This document shows positions 25,017-33,888 of a DNA stretch of 64,000 nucleotides, piece by piece (within the stretch, counting starts at the first letter, position 1; every line of letters begins with the position of its first letter). The notes below the pieces were generated by a model. That model did no database searches, had not been told where the DNA came from, and worked only from the letters and a program-made list of their open reading frames with translations. Location of the stretch: assembly GCA_052169395.1 (NCBI GenBank), contig JBQNCN010000001.1, positions 62,001-126,000 of the forward strand. The letters run 5' to 3'. The translations under genes and the position numbers were made by a program. Source of the DNA: Fimenecus sp052169395. Lineage in GTDB: Bacteria > Bacillota > Clostridia > Oscillospirales > Acutalibacteraceae.

Positions 25017-26733
25017 TAAGGCTTTGATGAAATTTTTAGGAAAAAGCAGAAAATATATATATTATTCCGTTTTATCAATGACTTTAGGATTTATTGCCAA
25101 TGCTTCCACAACGGCAATTATTTGTGAAATGTTTTCTCTTGCTATAAAAAAATCCCGATTAAAAGAATATGGTGTTTGGTTTATTTTTTTGTTTTTTTCT
25201 CTTTCAATAAGATTTATTACCACAAGGATTTCTTCGAGATTAAAAGATGAAATAGGATGTAAAGTAAAAAAAATCTTTAGAGAAAAAATATACAATAAAA
25301 TAGTAGGGTTGGGTTTAAAAACAACTAATGGTATAAGTATGGCGGGACTTACACAACTTTCAGTAGAAGGCATAGAACAACTTGATCTTTATTATTCAAG
25401 TTATGTACCGCAGTTCTTTTTTGCAATGCTGTGCCCATTGATTTTATTTTTTATTTGTGTAGGTATAAATTGGAAGTATGCATTTATATTGCTTTTATGT
25501 GTTCCGTTAATTCCTTTATCAATAATGATTGTTTCAAAATATGCAAAAAGAATTTTTTCTAGATATTGGGATGAGTATACATCAATGGGAGATATATTTC
25601 TTGATAGTATTCAGGGTCTTAAAGAACTTAAAATTTTTAGAGCTGATGAGCAAAGACATAAGCTTATGAATGAAAAATCAGAGAAATTCAGAAAAATAAC
25701 AATGAAAGTTCTTGTTATGCAACTTGCAAGTACTACAATTATGGATTTGGTTGCTTATGGAGGAGCAGGCGCAGGAATATCTGTTGCGATTTATTCGGCA
25801 ATGAATGGTATGGATATTTCAAAGGCTTTATTTTTAATTTTAGTTGCTGTTGAATTTTTCCTTCCGTTAAGAGCGTTTGGCAGCGCTTTTCATATTGCTA
25901 TGAATGGATTAAGTGCAGGTAAAAAGATAATGTCATTATTATCGGAAAAAGAACAATTATGGGGAAATGAACAAGCAGATATAAAAAGTATAAAGCTTGA
26001 TAAGGTAAACTTTGCATATAATGACAGTCGAGAAATTTTAAATAATATTTCGATGGATTTTCCTCAGAAAAAATTTACGGCAATAGTAGGTGAAAGTGGA
26101 AGTGGAAAGTCAACAATTGTAGGTCTTATAACTGGTGCGCTTTCTTGTAATAGTGGTATGGTGTTTGTAGGGGATAAGAAAATATATTCTCTTTCAAGAG
26201 AAAGTTATTATTCTTCAATTTCGGTTGTGAGTTGCAATACATATATATTTAATAAAACTATAAGAGAAAATTTTTTTATTGCAAATTCAAATCTTAGTGA
26301 TAATAAAATTTATACATTTTTAAAAACTGTATTACTTTATGATTTTATTTGCAAAAATGGCGGTCTTGATATGATTATTGCAGAAGATGCATCAAATCTT
26401 TCCGGTGGGCAAAAACAGAGACTTGCACTTGCAATAAGTCTTGCAGCAGATAAAGATGTTTATATTTTCGATGAAGCGACAAGTAATATTGATTCGGAAA
26501 GTGAAAAAATACTTATGAAAAATATTATTGAGTTGAGCAAAAGAAAAACGGTGATTCTGATATCACATAGACTGGAGAATGTAATATATGCCGATAATAT
26601 ATATTTTATAGATAGTGGTAAAGTAAAAGAATTTGGTACTCATAAACAATTGATGCAAAATAATAGTGATTATGCATATCTTTATAAAAAACAAAAAGAA
26701 CTTGCACATGGATATTTGGAGAAAATGATATGA
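25009..26733 (+). CDS. ABC half-transporter (membrane plus ATPase), first of pair
   Basis: A 574-residue type IV ABC protein: six membrane segments in about 15-300 and an ATPase domain with Walker A GESGSGKST (about 361-369), signature LSGGQKQR (about 463-470) and Walker B VYIFDEATS followed by the H-loop SHRLENV. It resembles the CydDC/exporter class. Together with the next gene, overlapping by four bases, it probably makes a heterodimer. In Streptococcus pyogenes siaD and siaE, also ABC proteins of this kind, stand before the ECF genes siaFGH of the heme locus; the same order here suggests a part in heme or iron handling. Confidence 0.85.
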   Translation: MIDKALMKFLGKSRKYIYYSVLSMTLGFIANASTTAIICEMFSLAIKKSRLKEYGVWFIFLFFSLSIRFITTRISSRLKDEIGCKVKKIFREKIYNKIVGLGLKTTNGISMAGLTQLSVEGIEQLDLYYSSYVPQFFFAMLCPLILFFICVGINWKYAFILLLCVPLIPLSIMIVSKYAKRIFSRYWDEYTSMGDIFLDSIQGLKELKIFRADEQRHKLMNEKSEKFRKITMKVLVMQLASTTIMDLVAYGGAGAGISVAIYSAMNGMDISKALFLILVAVEFFLPLRAFGSAFHIAMNGLSAGKKIMSLLSEKEQLWGNEQADIKSIKLDKVNFAYNDSREILNNISMDFPQKKFTAIVGESGSGKSTIVGLITGALSCNSGMVFVGDKKIYSLSRESYYSSISVVSCNTYIFNKTIRENFFIANSNLSDNKIYTFLKTVLLYDFICKNGGLDMIIAEDASNLSGGQKQRLALAISLAADKDVYIFDEATSNIDSESEKILMKNIIELSKRKTVILISHRLENVIYADNIYFIDSGKVKEFGTHKQLMQNNSDYAYLYKKQKELAHGYLEKMI

Positions 26734-28412
26734 CTTCAGTAAAACGAAGAAGTGGATTTAAGATCATGTCAAGACTTATATTACTTTTGGAAAGTCTTTC
26801 TTACATAATGTTGCTTGCGGTGATAAATGGCAGTGCGGGATTTATATGTGCTATAGGAATAACGCTTTTTGGAGCGATAGGTATAGCAAAGCTTTTGGGT
26901 GAATCAATTGTACTTTCCTATACGTCTATAATAGTTTTGTGTATAAGTTGTGGGATTTTAAGAGGTGTTTTAAAGTATTTTGAACAATATAGCAATCATT
27001 ATATCGCTTTTAAATTGCTTGCAGTTTTAAGAGATAAAATTTTTAATGTATTGCGTAAACTTTGTCCTGCAAAGCTTGAAACAAAACAAAAGGGCAGTAT
27101 TATAGCAATGATAACATCAGATATTGAGACTCTTGAAGTTTTTTATGCACATACTGTTTCACCCATCTGTATAGCGATTTTAGTATCATTATTTATGTTA
27201 ATCTTTATAGGAATTTATTCAAATATTTATTTTATGATTATTGCACTTTTGGGATATGTTATTATTGGTATTTTATTTCCTCTTGTTTTTTCAAAGCATA
27301 TAAAAAAATCGGGTGTAATATATAGAAGAGAATTTTCCCTTTTTAATGCTTTTTTTCTTGATAGTATAAAAGGAATTTCAGATATCGTTTTGAATAATGC
27401 GGGAAGAAAGCGTGCATCAGAAGTAAATGAGCGTTCTGATAGACTTATTTCTGAAACAAGAAAAATGAAAAAAACAACAGCAAGATTTTTTGCATATATT
27501 GAACTTACGGTTTCAGCAATTGTTATATTATCACTTGTTACGGGAATAATTCTTTTAAATAATGGTGAAATTTCAATAGGTAGAATGATTATAGGTGTTG
27601 TTTCTATTTTTGGAAGTTTTGGATCTGTTATTGCAGTTGCTGCTCTTCCTTCAAATCTTACTCAGACATTTGCAAGTGGAGACAGAATTTTAAATTTATT
27701 AGATGAAAAACCTGCAGTAGAACCGGTTATAAACGGTGAAACTATTTTGTTTGAAAATTTGTGTGTAGATGATTTATCATTTTCTTATAATCAAAAGAAT
27801 GAAGTATTAAAAAATATATCTTTGAGTGTTGAAAAAGGTGAAATTGTCGGGATAGTAGGAGAAAGCGGTTGTGGAAAATCTACTCTTTTGAAGCTGCTTT
27901 TAAGATTTTTTCAAAAAAAATATGGGAATATATATTACAACGGTATAGAGATTGATAGTATAAATTCTGATAATCTTTTGCAAAACATAACTATGGTAAG
28001 CCAAAATACATATCTTTTTGATGATACAATTTTAGAAAATTTGAGAATTGCCAATAATAATGCAACGATTAATGATATAAAAGAAGCTTGTAAGTTAGCG
28101 TCTGTAAATGATTTTATAGAAATGCTTCCGGATGGATATAATAGTAAGGTTGGTGTTTCAGGCAGCAATTTATCTTCAGGAGAAAGGCAGAGAATAGGAC
28201 TTGCAAGAGCCTTTTTAAGTGGAGCAAAGCTTATTTTGCTTGATGAACCTACAAGTAATGTGGACAGTATAAATGAGGGAATAATACTTAGTGCTTTAAA
28301 ACAACAAAAAAAACATAGAGGTATTATTCTTGTTTCACATCGTGAGTCAACAATGGCGATAGCGGATAGAATATATAAAATTGAAAATGGTAAAATTCAG
28401 GAGGTTATTTAA
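26730..28412 (+). CDS. ABC half-transporter (membrane plus ATPase), second of pair
   Basis: A 560-residue partner with six membrane segments (about 15-300) and an ATPase domain: Walker A GESGCGKSTLL (about 376-386), signature LSSGERQR (about 480), Walker B LILLDEPTS and SHRESTM. Both nucleotide sites of the pair look complete. ATG overlaps the previous stop (ATGA). The substrate cannot be read from sequence; the operon points to heme, a precursor or an iron carrier. One stop base separates it from the ECF S gene. Confidence 0.85.
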   Translation: MTSVKRRSGFKIMSRLILLLESLSYIMLLAVINGSAGFICAIGITLFGAIGIAKLLGESIVLSYTSIIVLCISCGILRGVLKYFEQYSNHYIAFKLLAVLRDKIFNVLRKLCPAKLETKQKGSIIAMITSDIETLEVFYAHTVSPICIAILVSLFMLIFIGIYSNIYFMIIALLGYVIIGILFPLVFSKHIKKSGVIYRREFSLFNAFFLDSIKGISDIVLNNAGRKRASEVNERSDRLISETRKMKKTTARFFAYIELTVSAIVILSLVTGIILLNNGEISIGRMIIGVVSIFGSFGSVIAVAALPSNLTQTFASGDRILNLLDEKPAVEPVINGETILFENLCVDDLSFSYNQKNEVLKNISLSVEKGEIVGIVGESGCGKSTLLKLLLRFFQKKYGNIYYNGIEIDSINSDNLLQNITMVSQNTYLFDDTILENLRIANNNATINDIKEACKLASVNDFIEMLPDGYNSKVGVSGSNLSSGERQRIGLARAFLSGAKLILLDEPTSNVDSINEGIILSALKQQKKHRGIILVSHRESTMAIADRIYKIENGKIQEVI

Positions 28413-28973
28413 TTGAAAATTGTTGCATTTCAAAAATTTAAAATAAAAGATATAGTATTTCTTGCAATAATATCTGCAATTGTTTTATTAACGGGTGGAG
28501 TTATGCCGCTTGTAGCGCATATTCCGATCTTTGGAATAATACAGATTGTTCTTGGTTTTCAATTTTCTATTTTTCCCGCAATAGGCGTTATGAAAGTAAA
28601 GAAAGCAGGTTCTTTGTTATTTGTTGCGATTTTTAGCGGTATAGTTCTTATTTTTATGAATCCAATTATGTTTGCTTGTCTAATTTTATGTGCTATTTTA
28701 TCAGAAACAATTTCTCTTTTGATTTTTAAGAGCTACGAAAAAGATGCTGCATGTTTCCTTGCCAGTGCTTTATATCTGCCGTTTTCACTCCCATTTCTTT
28801 ATGTTTGGTATAGAATTATCGGCGGTGAAAACACAGTAGCATCATATGCAAATTCAAAACCGTTATTAGCTGTTGTTATGTCATTATTGGTAGTAATTAT
28901 TTGTTGTTTAGGTTCTTTTATAGGAGTAAAAATATCTAAAGAGCTTAAAAAATCAGGGGCTTTAAAAAAATGA
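28413..28973 (+). CDS. ECF transporter S component, MptD/Trep_Strep-like
   Basis: The substrate-binding membrane subunit of an energy-coupling-factor importer. The 186 residues contain about five to six membrane segments, and the opening KDIVFLAIISAIVLLTGGVMPLVAHIP with GGENTVASYA later in the chain is of the MptD/Trep_Strep type. TTG start at 28413 after CAGGAGGT. In heme-importing ECF systems (LhaSTA of Staphylococcus lugdunensis, SiaFGH of S. pyogenes) the S subunit has this family. Heme as substrate is inferred from the linked NEAT protein. Confidence 0.8.
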   Translation: MKIVAFQKFKIKDIVFLAIISAIVLLTGGVMPLVAHIPIFGIIQIVLGFQFSIFPAIGVMKVKKAGSLLFVAIFSGIVLIFMNPIMFACLILCAILSETISLLIFKSYEKDAACFLASALYLPFSLPFLYVWYRIIGGENTVASYANSKPLLAVVMSLLVVIICCLGSFIGVKISKELKKSGALKK

Positions 28974-29641
28974 TTTCAAAATATCGTTCATCTATTTACC
29001 CGATATTTAGTATTTTTCTTTCACTTTTTATTATGGTTTTCGGATTGATAAGAGCTAAATATATAGGTGGAATATATTTTTTACTTGCTGTTTATCTACT
29101 TTTTTTTATAACAGGTTTTTATAAAGCCTGCTTAAAGATACTTCCTCCGTTTATAATTTTAACTCTTATTTTTTCTGGTTGTACTTATTTGATTAATAAA
29201 AATATATTCTCAACATTAGCAATGACTAACAGGATTTTGACGATTTTTGTTTCAGTAATTCCAGGTATGAGTATTAGACTTGTTGATCTTATAAGAAGTT
29301 TTAATCAGTTAAGGATTCCTCGTGTTTTTACGTTGGGAATGCTTATTGCTTTTAATTTTGTTCCTCTTTTAAGAAAAGAGATTAGTCAGATTCGTGAAGC
29401 AATGAAAATAAGAATCGCAGGTAAGATGAGTATCAAAATATTTTATAGAGCTCTTTTGATTCCACTTGTTATGAGAGTTGTAAATATTTCGGACACTCTT
29501 TCATTGAGTGTTGAAACAAGAGGTTTTACACTTACAGGGAATAAAGTCAGTGTTTATAAACCGGTAAAACCTTTATTTAAAGATTTTGCGGTACTTTTTT
29601 TTACTGTTATATTTGCTTTAATATCTATGGTGATTAAATGA
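28970..29641 (+). CDS. ECF transporter T component
   Basis: A 223-residue CbiQ-type membrane protein that couples the ATPase to the S subunit. About five membrane segments, then the coupling helices with the family motif VETRGFTL (about 180-187). ATG overlaps the S gene stop by four bases and its own end overlaps the ATPase gene, consistent with a dedicated (group I) ECF complex rather than a shared module. Confidence 0.87.
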   Translation: MISKYRSSIYPIFSIFLSLFIMVFGLIRAKYIGGIYFLLAVYLLFFITGFYKACLKILPPFIILTLIFSGCTYLINKNIFSTLAMTNRILTIFVSVIPGMSIRLVDLIRSFNQLRIPRVFTLGMLIAFNFVPLLRKEISQIREAMKIRIAGKMSIKIFYRALLIPLVMRVVNISDTLSLSVETRGFTLTGNKVSVYKPVKPLFKDFAVLFFTVIFALISMVIK

Positions 29642-31053
29642 ATAAAGCAATAAGTTTTGAAAACGTTTCATTTTGTTATGATGGTTACAAAACAAAAATT
29701 CTTAACAATGTTAATTTTAATGTGTATTATGGCGAATTAACACTTCTTATGGGTTTTTCGGGCAGCGGAAAAAGCACTGTTATGTCTATTGCTTCAGGTA
29801 TAATACCGAATGTCATAATGGGAAAACTTGAGGGACATGTATTTATAAATAATAAAAATATTGCAGGAAAAACTTTAAGTGAAATTTGTAGGTCTGTAGG
29901 GATTGTTCTTCAAAATGCAGATTCTCAGATAATACAAAAAACAGTTGAAGATGAAATTGCTTTTGGATGTGAAAATTTTAATATTGCATCTGATGATATT
30001 GAAAAAAGAATTGAAAAAGCCTGTTCACAAATGAAATTGGATAAAAAAGCTTTTACGCAAAATCTTTCAGGTGGACAAAAGCAATGTTTGATAACTGCTT
30101 CGGTTTTGGCAACTAAACAAAAAATAATCATTCTTGATGAACCGCTTGCCAATTTGGATATTGAAGCGGCAAATACACTTATGAAATCGCTTAGAATTCT
30201 AGCTAATAGAGGATATGCAGTACTTATTATAGAACATAGAATAGATATATTGATGCAATATGTAGATAGCTGTTGGAATATCGATTCTGGAAATATAAGC
30301 TATATAAATAATAAAGATGAGTCTTTAAATTCCCATGTAAAAATAATACAAGATATAAGTAAGAATCTAAAAAAAAGAGACTATGCTTTTAATATTAAAA
30401 ATTTATGTTTCAGTACTTATAATAAAATTATTTTAAATAATATAAATCTTGATATTTATAAAGGTGAACGTGTTTTAATTTTGGGAGAAAACGGGTGTGG
30501 TAAAACAACACTTTTGAAATTGATTGCAGGGCTGTATAAATATAAAGAAGGAGAAATACATCAAAATATAATTTCAAGTTCAAAATTAAATAAAAAGTGG
30601 TTTAAAAAAATAGGATATATTTATCAAAATCCTAATTATCAACTCTTTATGCCTACTGTTAAAGATGAAATTTTATTTAATGCCGTATCAAAAGAATATT
30701 CATACAAGATAGTGGAATTATTTAATCTTTATGCCATTCTTGAAAAACATCCACATTCACTTTCAGAAGGACAAAAGCGACGAGTGTCAATAGCAGCCGT
30801 GATGGCTTCAAAGCCTGAGGTTGTGTTTTTGGACGAACCTACCGTAGGTCAGGATTTTTTAGGACTTAAATTTCTTGTGGATGCTTTAAATCAAATTCAT
30901 AATGAAACAGGTAACACAATGATTACTATAACTCATGATATGAGATGTGCAGAAGCTCTTTGTGATAAAACTGTTGTAATTTATAATGGAAGTATTAAAA
31001 ATATGGGTGGTAAAGAAATTGCATATGAATATTTGTCAAATAAATTATTTTAG
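29638..31053 (+). CDS. ECF transporter ATPase with two fused ATPase domains
   Basis: A 471-residue protein with two ABC ATPase domains in one chain. Domain 1: GFSGSGKST (about 40-48), Q-loop LQNADSQII, LSGGQKQ (about 143), ILDEPLA. Domain 2: GENGCGKTTL (about 282-291), YQNPNYQLF, LSEGQKRR (about 375), FLDEPTV and THDMR. The pair would drive the S and T subunits encoded just upstream. The fused form is usual for MptD-type systems. Confidence 0.9.
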   Translation: MNKAISFENVSFCYDGYKTKILNNVNFNVYYGELTLLMGFSGSGKSTVMSIASGIIPNVIMGKLEGHVFINNKNIAGKTLSEICRSVGIVLQNADSQIIQKTVEDEIAFGCENFNIASDDIEKRIEKACSQMKLDKKAFTQNLSGGQKQCLITASVLATKQKIIILDEPLANLDIEAANTLMKSLRILANRGYAVLIIEHRIDILMQYVDSCWNIDSGNISYINNKDESLNSHVKIIQDISKNLKKRDYAFNIKNLCFSTYNKIILNNINLDIYKGERVLILGENGCGKTTLLKLIAGLYKYKEGEIHQNIISSSKLNKKWFKKIGYIYQNPNYQLFMPTVKDEILFNAVSKEYSYKIVELFNLYAILEKHPHSLSEGQKRRVSIAAVMASKPEVVFLDEPTVGQDFLGLKFLVDALNQIHNETGNTMITITHDMRCAEALCDKTVVIYNGSIKNMGGKEIAYEYLSNKLF

Positions 31054-31062
31054 GAGATATAA

Positions 31063-31830
31063 GTGAAAAGAAAAGTTTTGTCGATAATATCTTTTTGTTT
31101 TGTAATTTTTATGATTTTGGTTATTCCAACATTTGCAGTTACAGATAATCAATTGGAAGATGGAGAGTATAATGTTAAAATAAAATTGTGGCATTCTACT
31201 GAAAATAGAGAATCAATGGCAGCTTCAGCTTTTTATGAAGATGCAAAAATTGTTGTTTCAAATAAGATGATGACGATGTATGTTGATACTAAATCGCTTA
31301 CTATAAGCGGACTTACCGCAAGTCTTCAGGAAATGGAGGTTCTAGATGAAAGCGGTAAATATGTTTATGCAACTATTGAAGAAAAAGATTCATCGGGAAA
31401 TCCTAAAAAATTTAGTTTTAATCTTCCTCATACAAAAGAATATTTAAACGTTAAAGTTAATCCTAAAGTAATACTTATGGCAAATCAGTCAATAAGTGCA
31501 AGAATAAAAATAGATTATTCTTCTTTAGAAATGGTTGAAGGTGAAATAACTGAAAAACAAATTAAAATTATTGAAAAAACCACTGAAAAAAGAACTACAA
31601 CTACAGTTCCTATTACAACAGAAAAAATAAGTGAAAAAGAAACTGAAAATTTTGAAACATTAGAGAGTACTTCATTAATAGAATCTAAAACCTCAGAAAA
31701 AACAAAACTTAATAAAATTAATAAGAATTATAATAAAATTAAAATAACAGTAGTTGTATCATTTATTGCCATTTTAATAATTGCAATAACATTAGGAATA
31801 ATTATTGTAATAAAAAAGAATAAAGAATAA
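31063..31830 (+). CDS. NEAT-domain membrane-anchored protein
   Basis: GTG start after GGAGATA. 255 residues: signal peptide (1-26), NEAT-type domain (about 30-160) with LEDGEYNVKIKLWHS and ESMAASAFYEDAKIV, a Thr/Glu/Lys-rich stalk, and a C-terminal membrane segment (about 226-250) with basic tail; no LPxTG. NEAT domains bind heme on Gram-positive surfaces. The usual YxxxY heme ligand pair is not obvious; the last strand reads ILMANQSISARIKIDYSSL, so a Met ligand or loss of heme binding is possible. As the final gene after the ECF set it is likely the surface receptor that feeds the importer. Confidence 0.75.
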   Translation: MKRKVLSIISFCFVIFMILVIPTFAVTDNQLEDGEYNVKIKLWHSTENRESMAASAFYEDAKIVVSNKMMTMYVDTKSLTISGLTASLQEMEVLDESGKYVYATIEEKDSSGNPKKFSFNLPHTKEYLNVKVNPKVILMANQSISARIKIDYSSLEMVEGEITEKQIKIIEKTTEKRTTTTVPITTEKISEKETENFETLESTSLIESKTSEKTKLNKINKNYNKIKITVVVSFIAILIIAITLGIIIVIKKNKE

Positions 31831-31864
31831 TTTAAAAGCTCTGGTATGCCAGAGCTTTTAAATT
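31829..31864 (+). terminator. Terminator of the YgbA/ABC/ECF/NEAT operon
   Basis: A perfect 16-bp stem (AATTTAAAAGCTCTGG with its complement) and TATG loop at the stop codon of the NEAT gene. The A and T runs on both sides make it usable from either strand. Confidence 0.88.
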
Positions 31865-31873
31865 ATTAAAAAA

Positions 31874-32060
31874 CAAAAAACCTGCCTGACCGTATTTCGC
31901 AAATTGTAACCTGCTCTTAGCAGGGTGGGAAAGTGTCTCTTCCTTCTGTGCTCCCTTCATCCACTAAAAGTGGGAGGTCTGCGCCCGGGATTTGAATCCG
32001 TTTCCCTATTTTAAAATTGTTGGGCCACACATTGCGTAAAATGTCTCGAATCAGGCAGGC
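31874..32060 (-). ncRNA. ssrS: 6S RNA candidate
   Basis: 6S RNA binds housekeeping RNA polymerase and imitates an open promoter. On the minus strand about 180 bases start and end with a perfect 9-bp closing stem CCTGCCTGA/TCAGGCAGG (32059-32051 with 31889-31881) and then a T run. Inside are paired ATTT and GCAA blocks, a large bubble whose 3' side forms CCTGCTAAGAGCAGG, a GGGAAA/TTTCCC helix and a terminal arm with CTCCC/GGGAG and CCACT/AGTGG. This long rod with a central bubble and the total size fit Firmicutes 6S RNA; the SRP RNA tetraloop region is missing. It lies just after the DUF1292 gene. The 5' end is approximate. Confidence 0.7.
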
Positions 32061-32065
32061 TGAAT

Positions 32066-32377
32066 TTATTCAATTATATCTTCTTCATCTATTATATCAT
32101 AAATTTCTTCAAGACGCTTCTCAAATATTTCTATAACTTCTTCCTGTTCAGTTTCATTTTCAATAGGTTCAAGATATGTTTCGTTTCCATCTTCATTTAC
32201 TTTAACACAAATAAGCTCTCCGTCATCATTTAAACTTTCTGATTTATTTTCATAAAAAGGCGTAAGTGCAAGGTATTTTCCGCTTTCTGTTTCGATTCTA
32301 TCTAGAATCTCAAATGAAATATCATTACCATTTTCATCTGAAACTGTAACAATATCATTTCCAAATTCGTTTGCCAT
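32066..32377 (-). CDS. DUF1292 (YrzB-like) acidic protein
   Basis: A 103-residue, strongly acidic small protein. The opening NDIVTVSDENGNDISFEILD and the middle KYLALTPFYE with LICVKVNEDGNETYLEPIENETE are characteristic of DUF1292. No activity is known for the family; in many Firmicutes the gene sits near ruvX, which is not the case here. It lies 10 bases after the VanY-like gene and directly ahead of the 6S RNA candidate. Confidence 0.85.
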   Translation of the reverse strand: MANEFGNDIVTVSDENGNDISFEILDRIETESGKYLALTPFYENKSESLNDDGELICVKVNEDGNETYLEPIENETEQEEVIEIFEKRLEEIYDIIDEEDIIE

Positions 32378-32387
32378 TAAAATCTCC

Positions 32388-33416
32388 TTAATTATTATTT
32401 AGGTATTCTTCTAGACAAATACCTTTTTCTTTTATATTTTTTGCTGCATCCCTGCCTACAAATCTCCAATGCCATGGTGCAAATGACATTCCGGTTATTT
32501 CAGTTTTATTTTCAGGATATCTTAGAATGAAACCATAGTTATGAGCATTTTCATTTAACCAACGATACTCATTAGTTGAAGCAAAATCTGTGCTTGTATT
32601 TATTATATCAACTGAAAGCCCTAAATTAGCTTCGCTGAATCCACCTGGTAAAATCTGTGTTTCAGTTTTTGTTTTTGCATCTTCTTCAGAAAGTCCCATT
32701 GAAGCAAAATAATTAAGGCGGTTATTATATGCGTCGTTTTGTCTATCTTTACTTATATAGGCGCTATATGGGGTAAGTATAATTCCACTCTGTTTTGCTG
32801 CTTGATACATAGTATTAAAAGGCTCTTTGATTCTTGAGTCGGCTTTAACCGATTGCCCATCAATAATAGGAGAAAGGTTAGGTTTATAATCATCCGGCAG
32901 TTTATGTGTTTTGTTTACTAAAATCAGCTGCCAGTTTTCATCTTGTGGATTCACAAAAACAGTTGTTTCTTCGTAATATAATTTAGTGGTTGTTTTGTTC
33001 ATCTTTAGTGTTGTTTCATCAGATTTTTCTGTTGTGTTCTCTTTTTCTGATATAGTTTCAGTTGTTGAAATTTCTGAGGTACTTATAGATTTTTTTTCGG
33101 CAGATTTTAAATTTGACGTATTTTTCTTTTGAATATCTTTTCCTATTACATTTCCAATTAAAAGCACACTAAACAGGATTACAATAGCCATAAGCATTTT
33201 AAATCTTTTGCTGTATCGAGTTCTTTTTTTTATAGGGTGCTTTTTTTGTGAGTTTATGGTTTTGTTTTGACTGGATATTCTTTGTTGTTGAATGTTATTA
33301 TGTTTTATCTTTTGATTACTTATATGCATATCTCTCCGAGTATTTTGATATGCTCGTTGTTTAGGGTGTCTATAGTTGTCGGTCTTTTTTCTCGGCGGAT
33401 AATTATTATTAACCAT
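32388..33416 (-). CDS. VanY-like (M15B) membrane protein lacking active-site residues
   Basis: About 342 residues from the ATG at 33416, which follows the upstream stop as TAATATG; an in-frame TTG at 33428 is possible. A basic, Gln/Asn-rich cytoplasmic start, one membrane segment (about 70-90), a Ser/Thr/Glu stalk, and a D-Ala-D-Ala carboxypeptidase fold (about 150-342). In active M15B enzymes SxHxxGxxxD and ExWHxR supply Zn ligands and the catalytic Glu. Here the first reads SEANLGLSVD (His replaced by Ala263, Asp270 kept) and the second APWHWR (Glu replaced by Ala313, His316 kept). Peptidase activity should be lost; peptide binding may remain. Confidence 0.82.
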   Translation of the reverse strand: MVNNNYPPRKKTDNYRHPKQRAYQNTRRDMHISNQKIKHNNIQQQRISSQNKTINSQKKHPIKKRTRYSKRFKMLMAIVILFSVLLIGNVIGKDIQKKNTSNLKSAEKKSISTSEISTTETISEKENTTEKSDETTLKMNKTTTKLYYEETTVFVNPQDENWQLILVNKTHKLPDDYKPNLSPIIDGQSVKADSRIKEPFNTMYQAAKQSGIILTPYSAYISKDRQNDAYNNRLNYFASMGLSEEDAKTKTETQILPGGFSEANLGLSVDIINTSTDFASTNEYRWLNENAHNYGFILRYPENKTEITGMSFAPWHWRFVGRDAAKNIKEKGICLEEYLNNN

Positions 33417-33417
33417 A

Positions 33418-33633
33418 TTACAATTCAAAATCGTTTTCTGAAAAATTCTGAAAATTATTTAATCTTTTTGGTATTCTTTTAAAAATATCATATGAATATT
33501 TTTTGCAGGAATAGTCATTTGAAACAATACCCTTTTTTAAGCATAAAAATGTTTCATTATCTTTTGCTATTTTGGCGTGAGTGCAATAAGCACATGATGG
33601 GGTAATGTTTTTTGAAAAAATGGAACTTTTCAT
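33418..33633 (-). CDS. Small cysteine-rich protein
   Basis: A 71-residue soluble protein with a C-x2-C pair (CAYC, residues 14-17) and two further cysteines (31 and 43), a pattern that could hold zinc, followed by YSYDIFKRIPKR, an ending I associate with unnamed small clostridial proteins. It starts the operon with the VanY-like and DUF1292 genes; AAAGGGAG lies upstream of the ATG. Function unknown. Confidence 0.65.
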   Translation of the reverse strand: MKSSIFSKNITPSCAYCTHAKIAKDNETFLCLKKGIVSNDYSCKKYSYDIFKRIPKRLNNFQNFSENDFEL

Positions 33634-33740
33634 TTTATCTCCCTTTAATTAAAATAATATTATTTATATCATATTATTCATTTTTTTTCAAATTTGCAGC
33701 TTCTGTTGCAATTTTTTTATGTCATTCATCAAAATATTTA

Positions 33741-33813
33741 ATTGCACCTATATATTTTAACTAAAATTTTGTGCAATATTTTATTAGCTATAAATAAAAT
33801 TATGTGTTATAAT
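33741..33813 (+). promoter_or_regulatory. Candidate promoter of ybeY and nearby inverted repeat
   Basis: TGTTATAAT at 33805-33813 is an extended -10; no good -35 is seen. Upstream, ATTGCAC (33741-33747) and GTGCAAT (33771-33777) form a 7-base inverted repeat with a 23-base loop, of unknown meaning. Confidence 0.45.
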
Positions 33814-33888
33814 ATATATAACTTAAACAATATTTTGGCTTTATATGTATTAAGTGTTTTGTACTAAAAATAAAAAGTGAGGAATACA

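Noticed and set aside
32010..32030. tRNA-like T-arm (GGATTCAAATCC type sequence)
   Set aside because: The surrounding bases do not fold as a cloverleaf and belong to the 6S-like rod structure.
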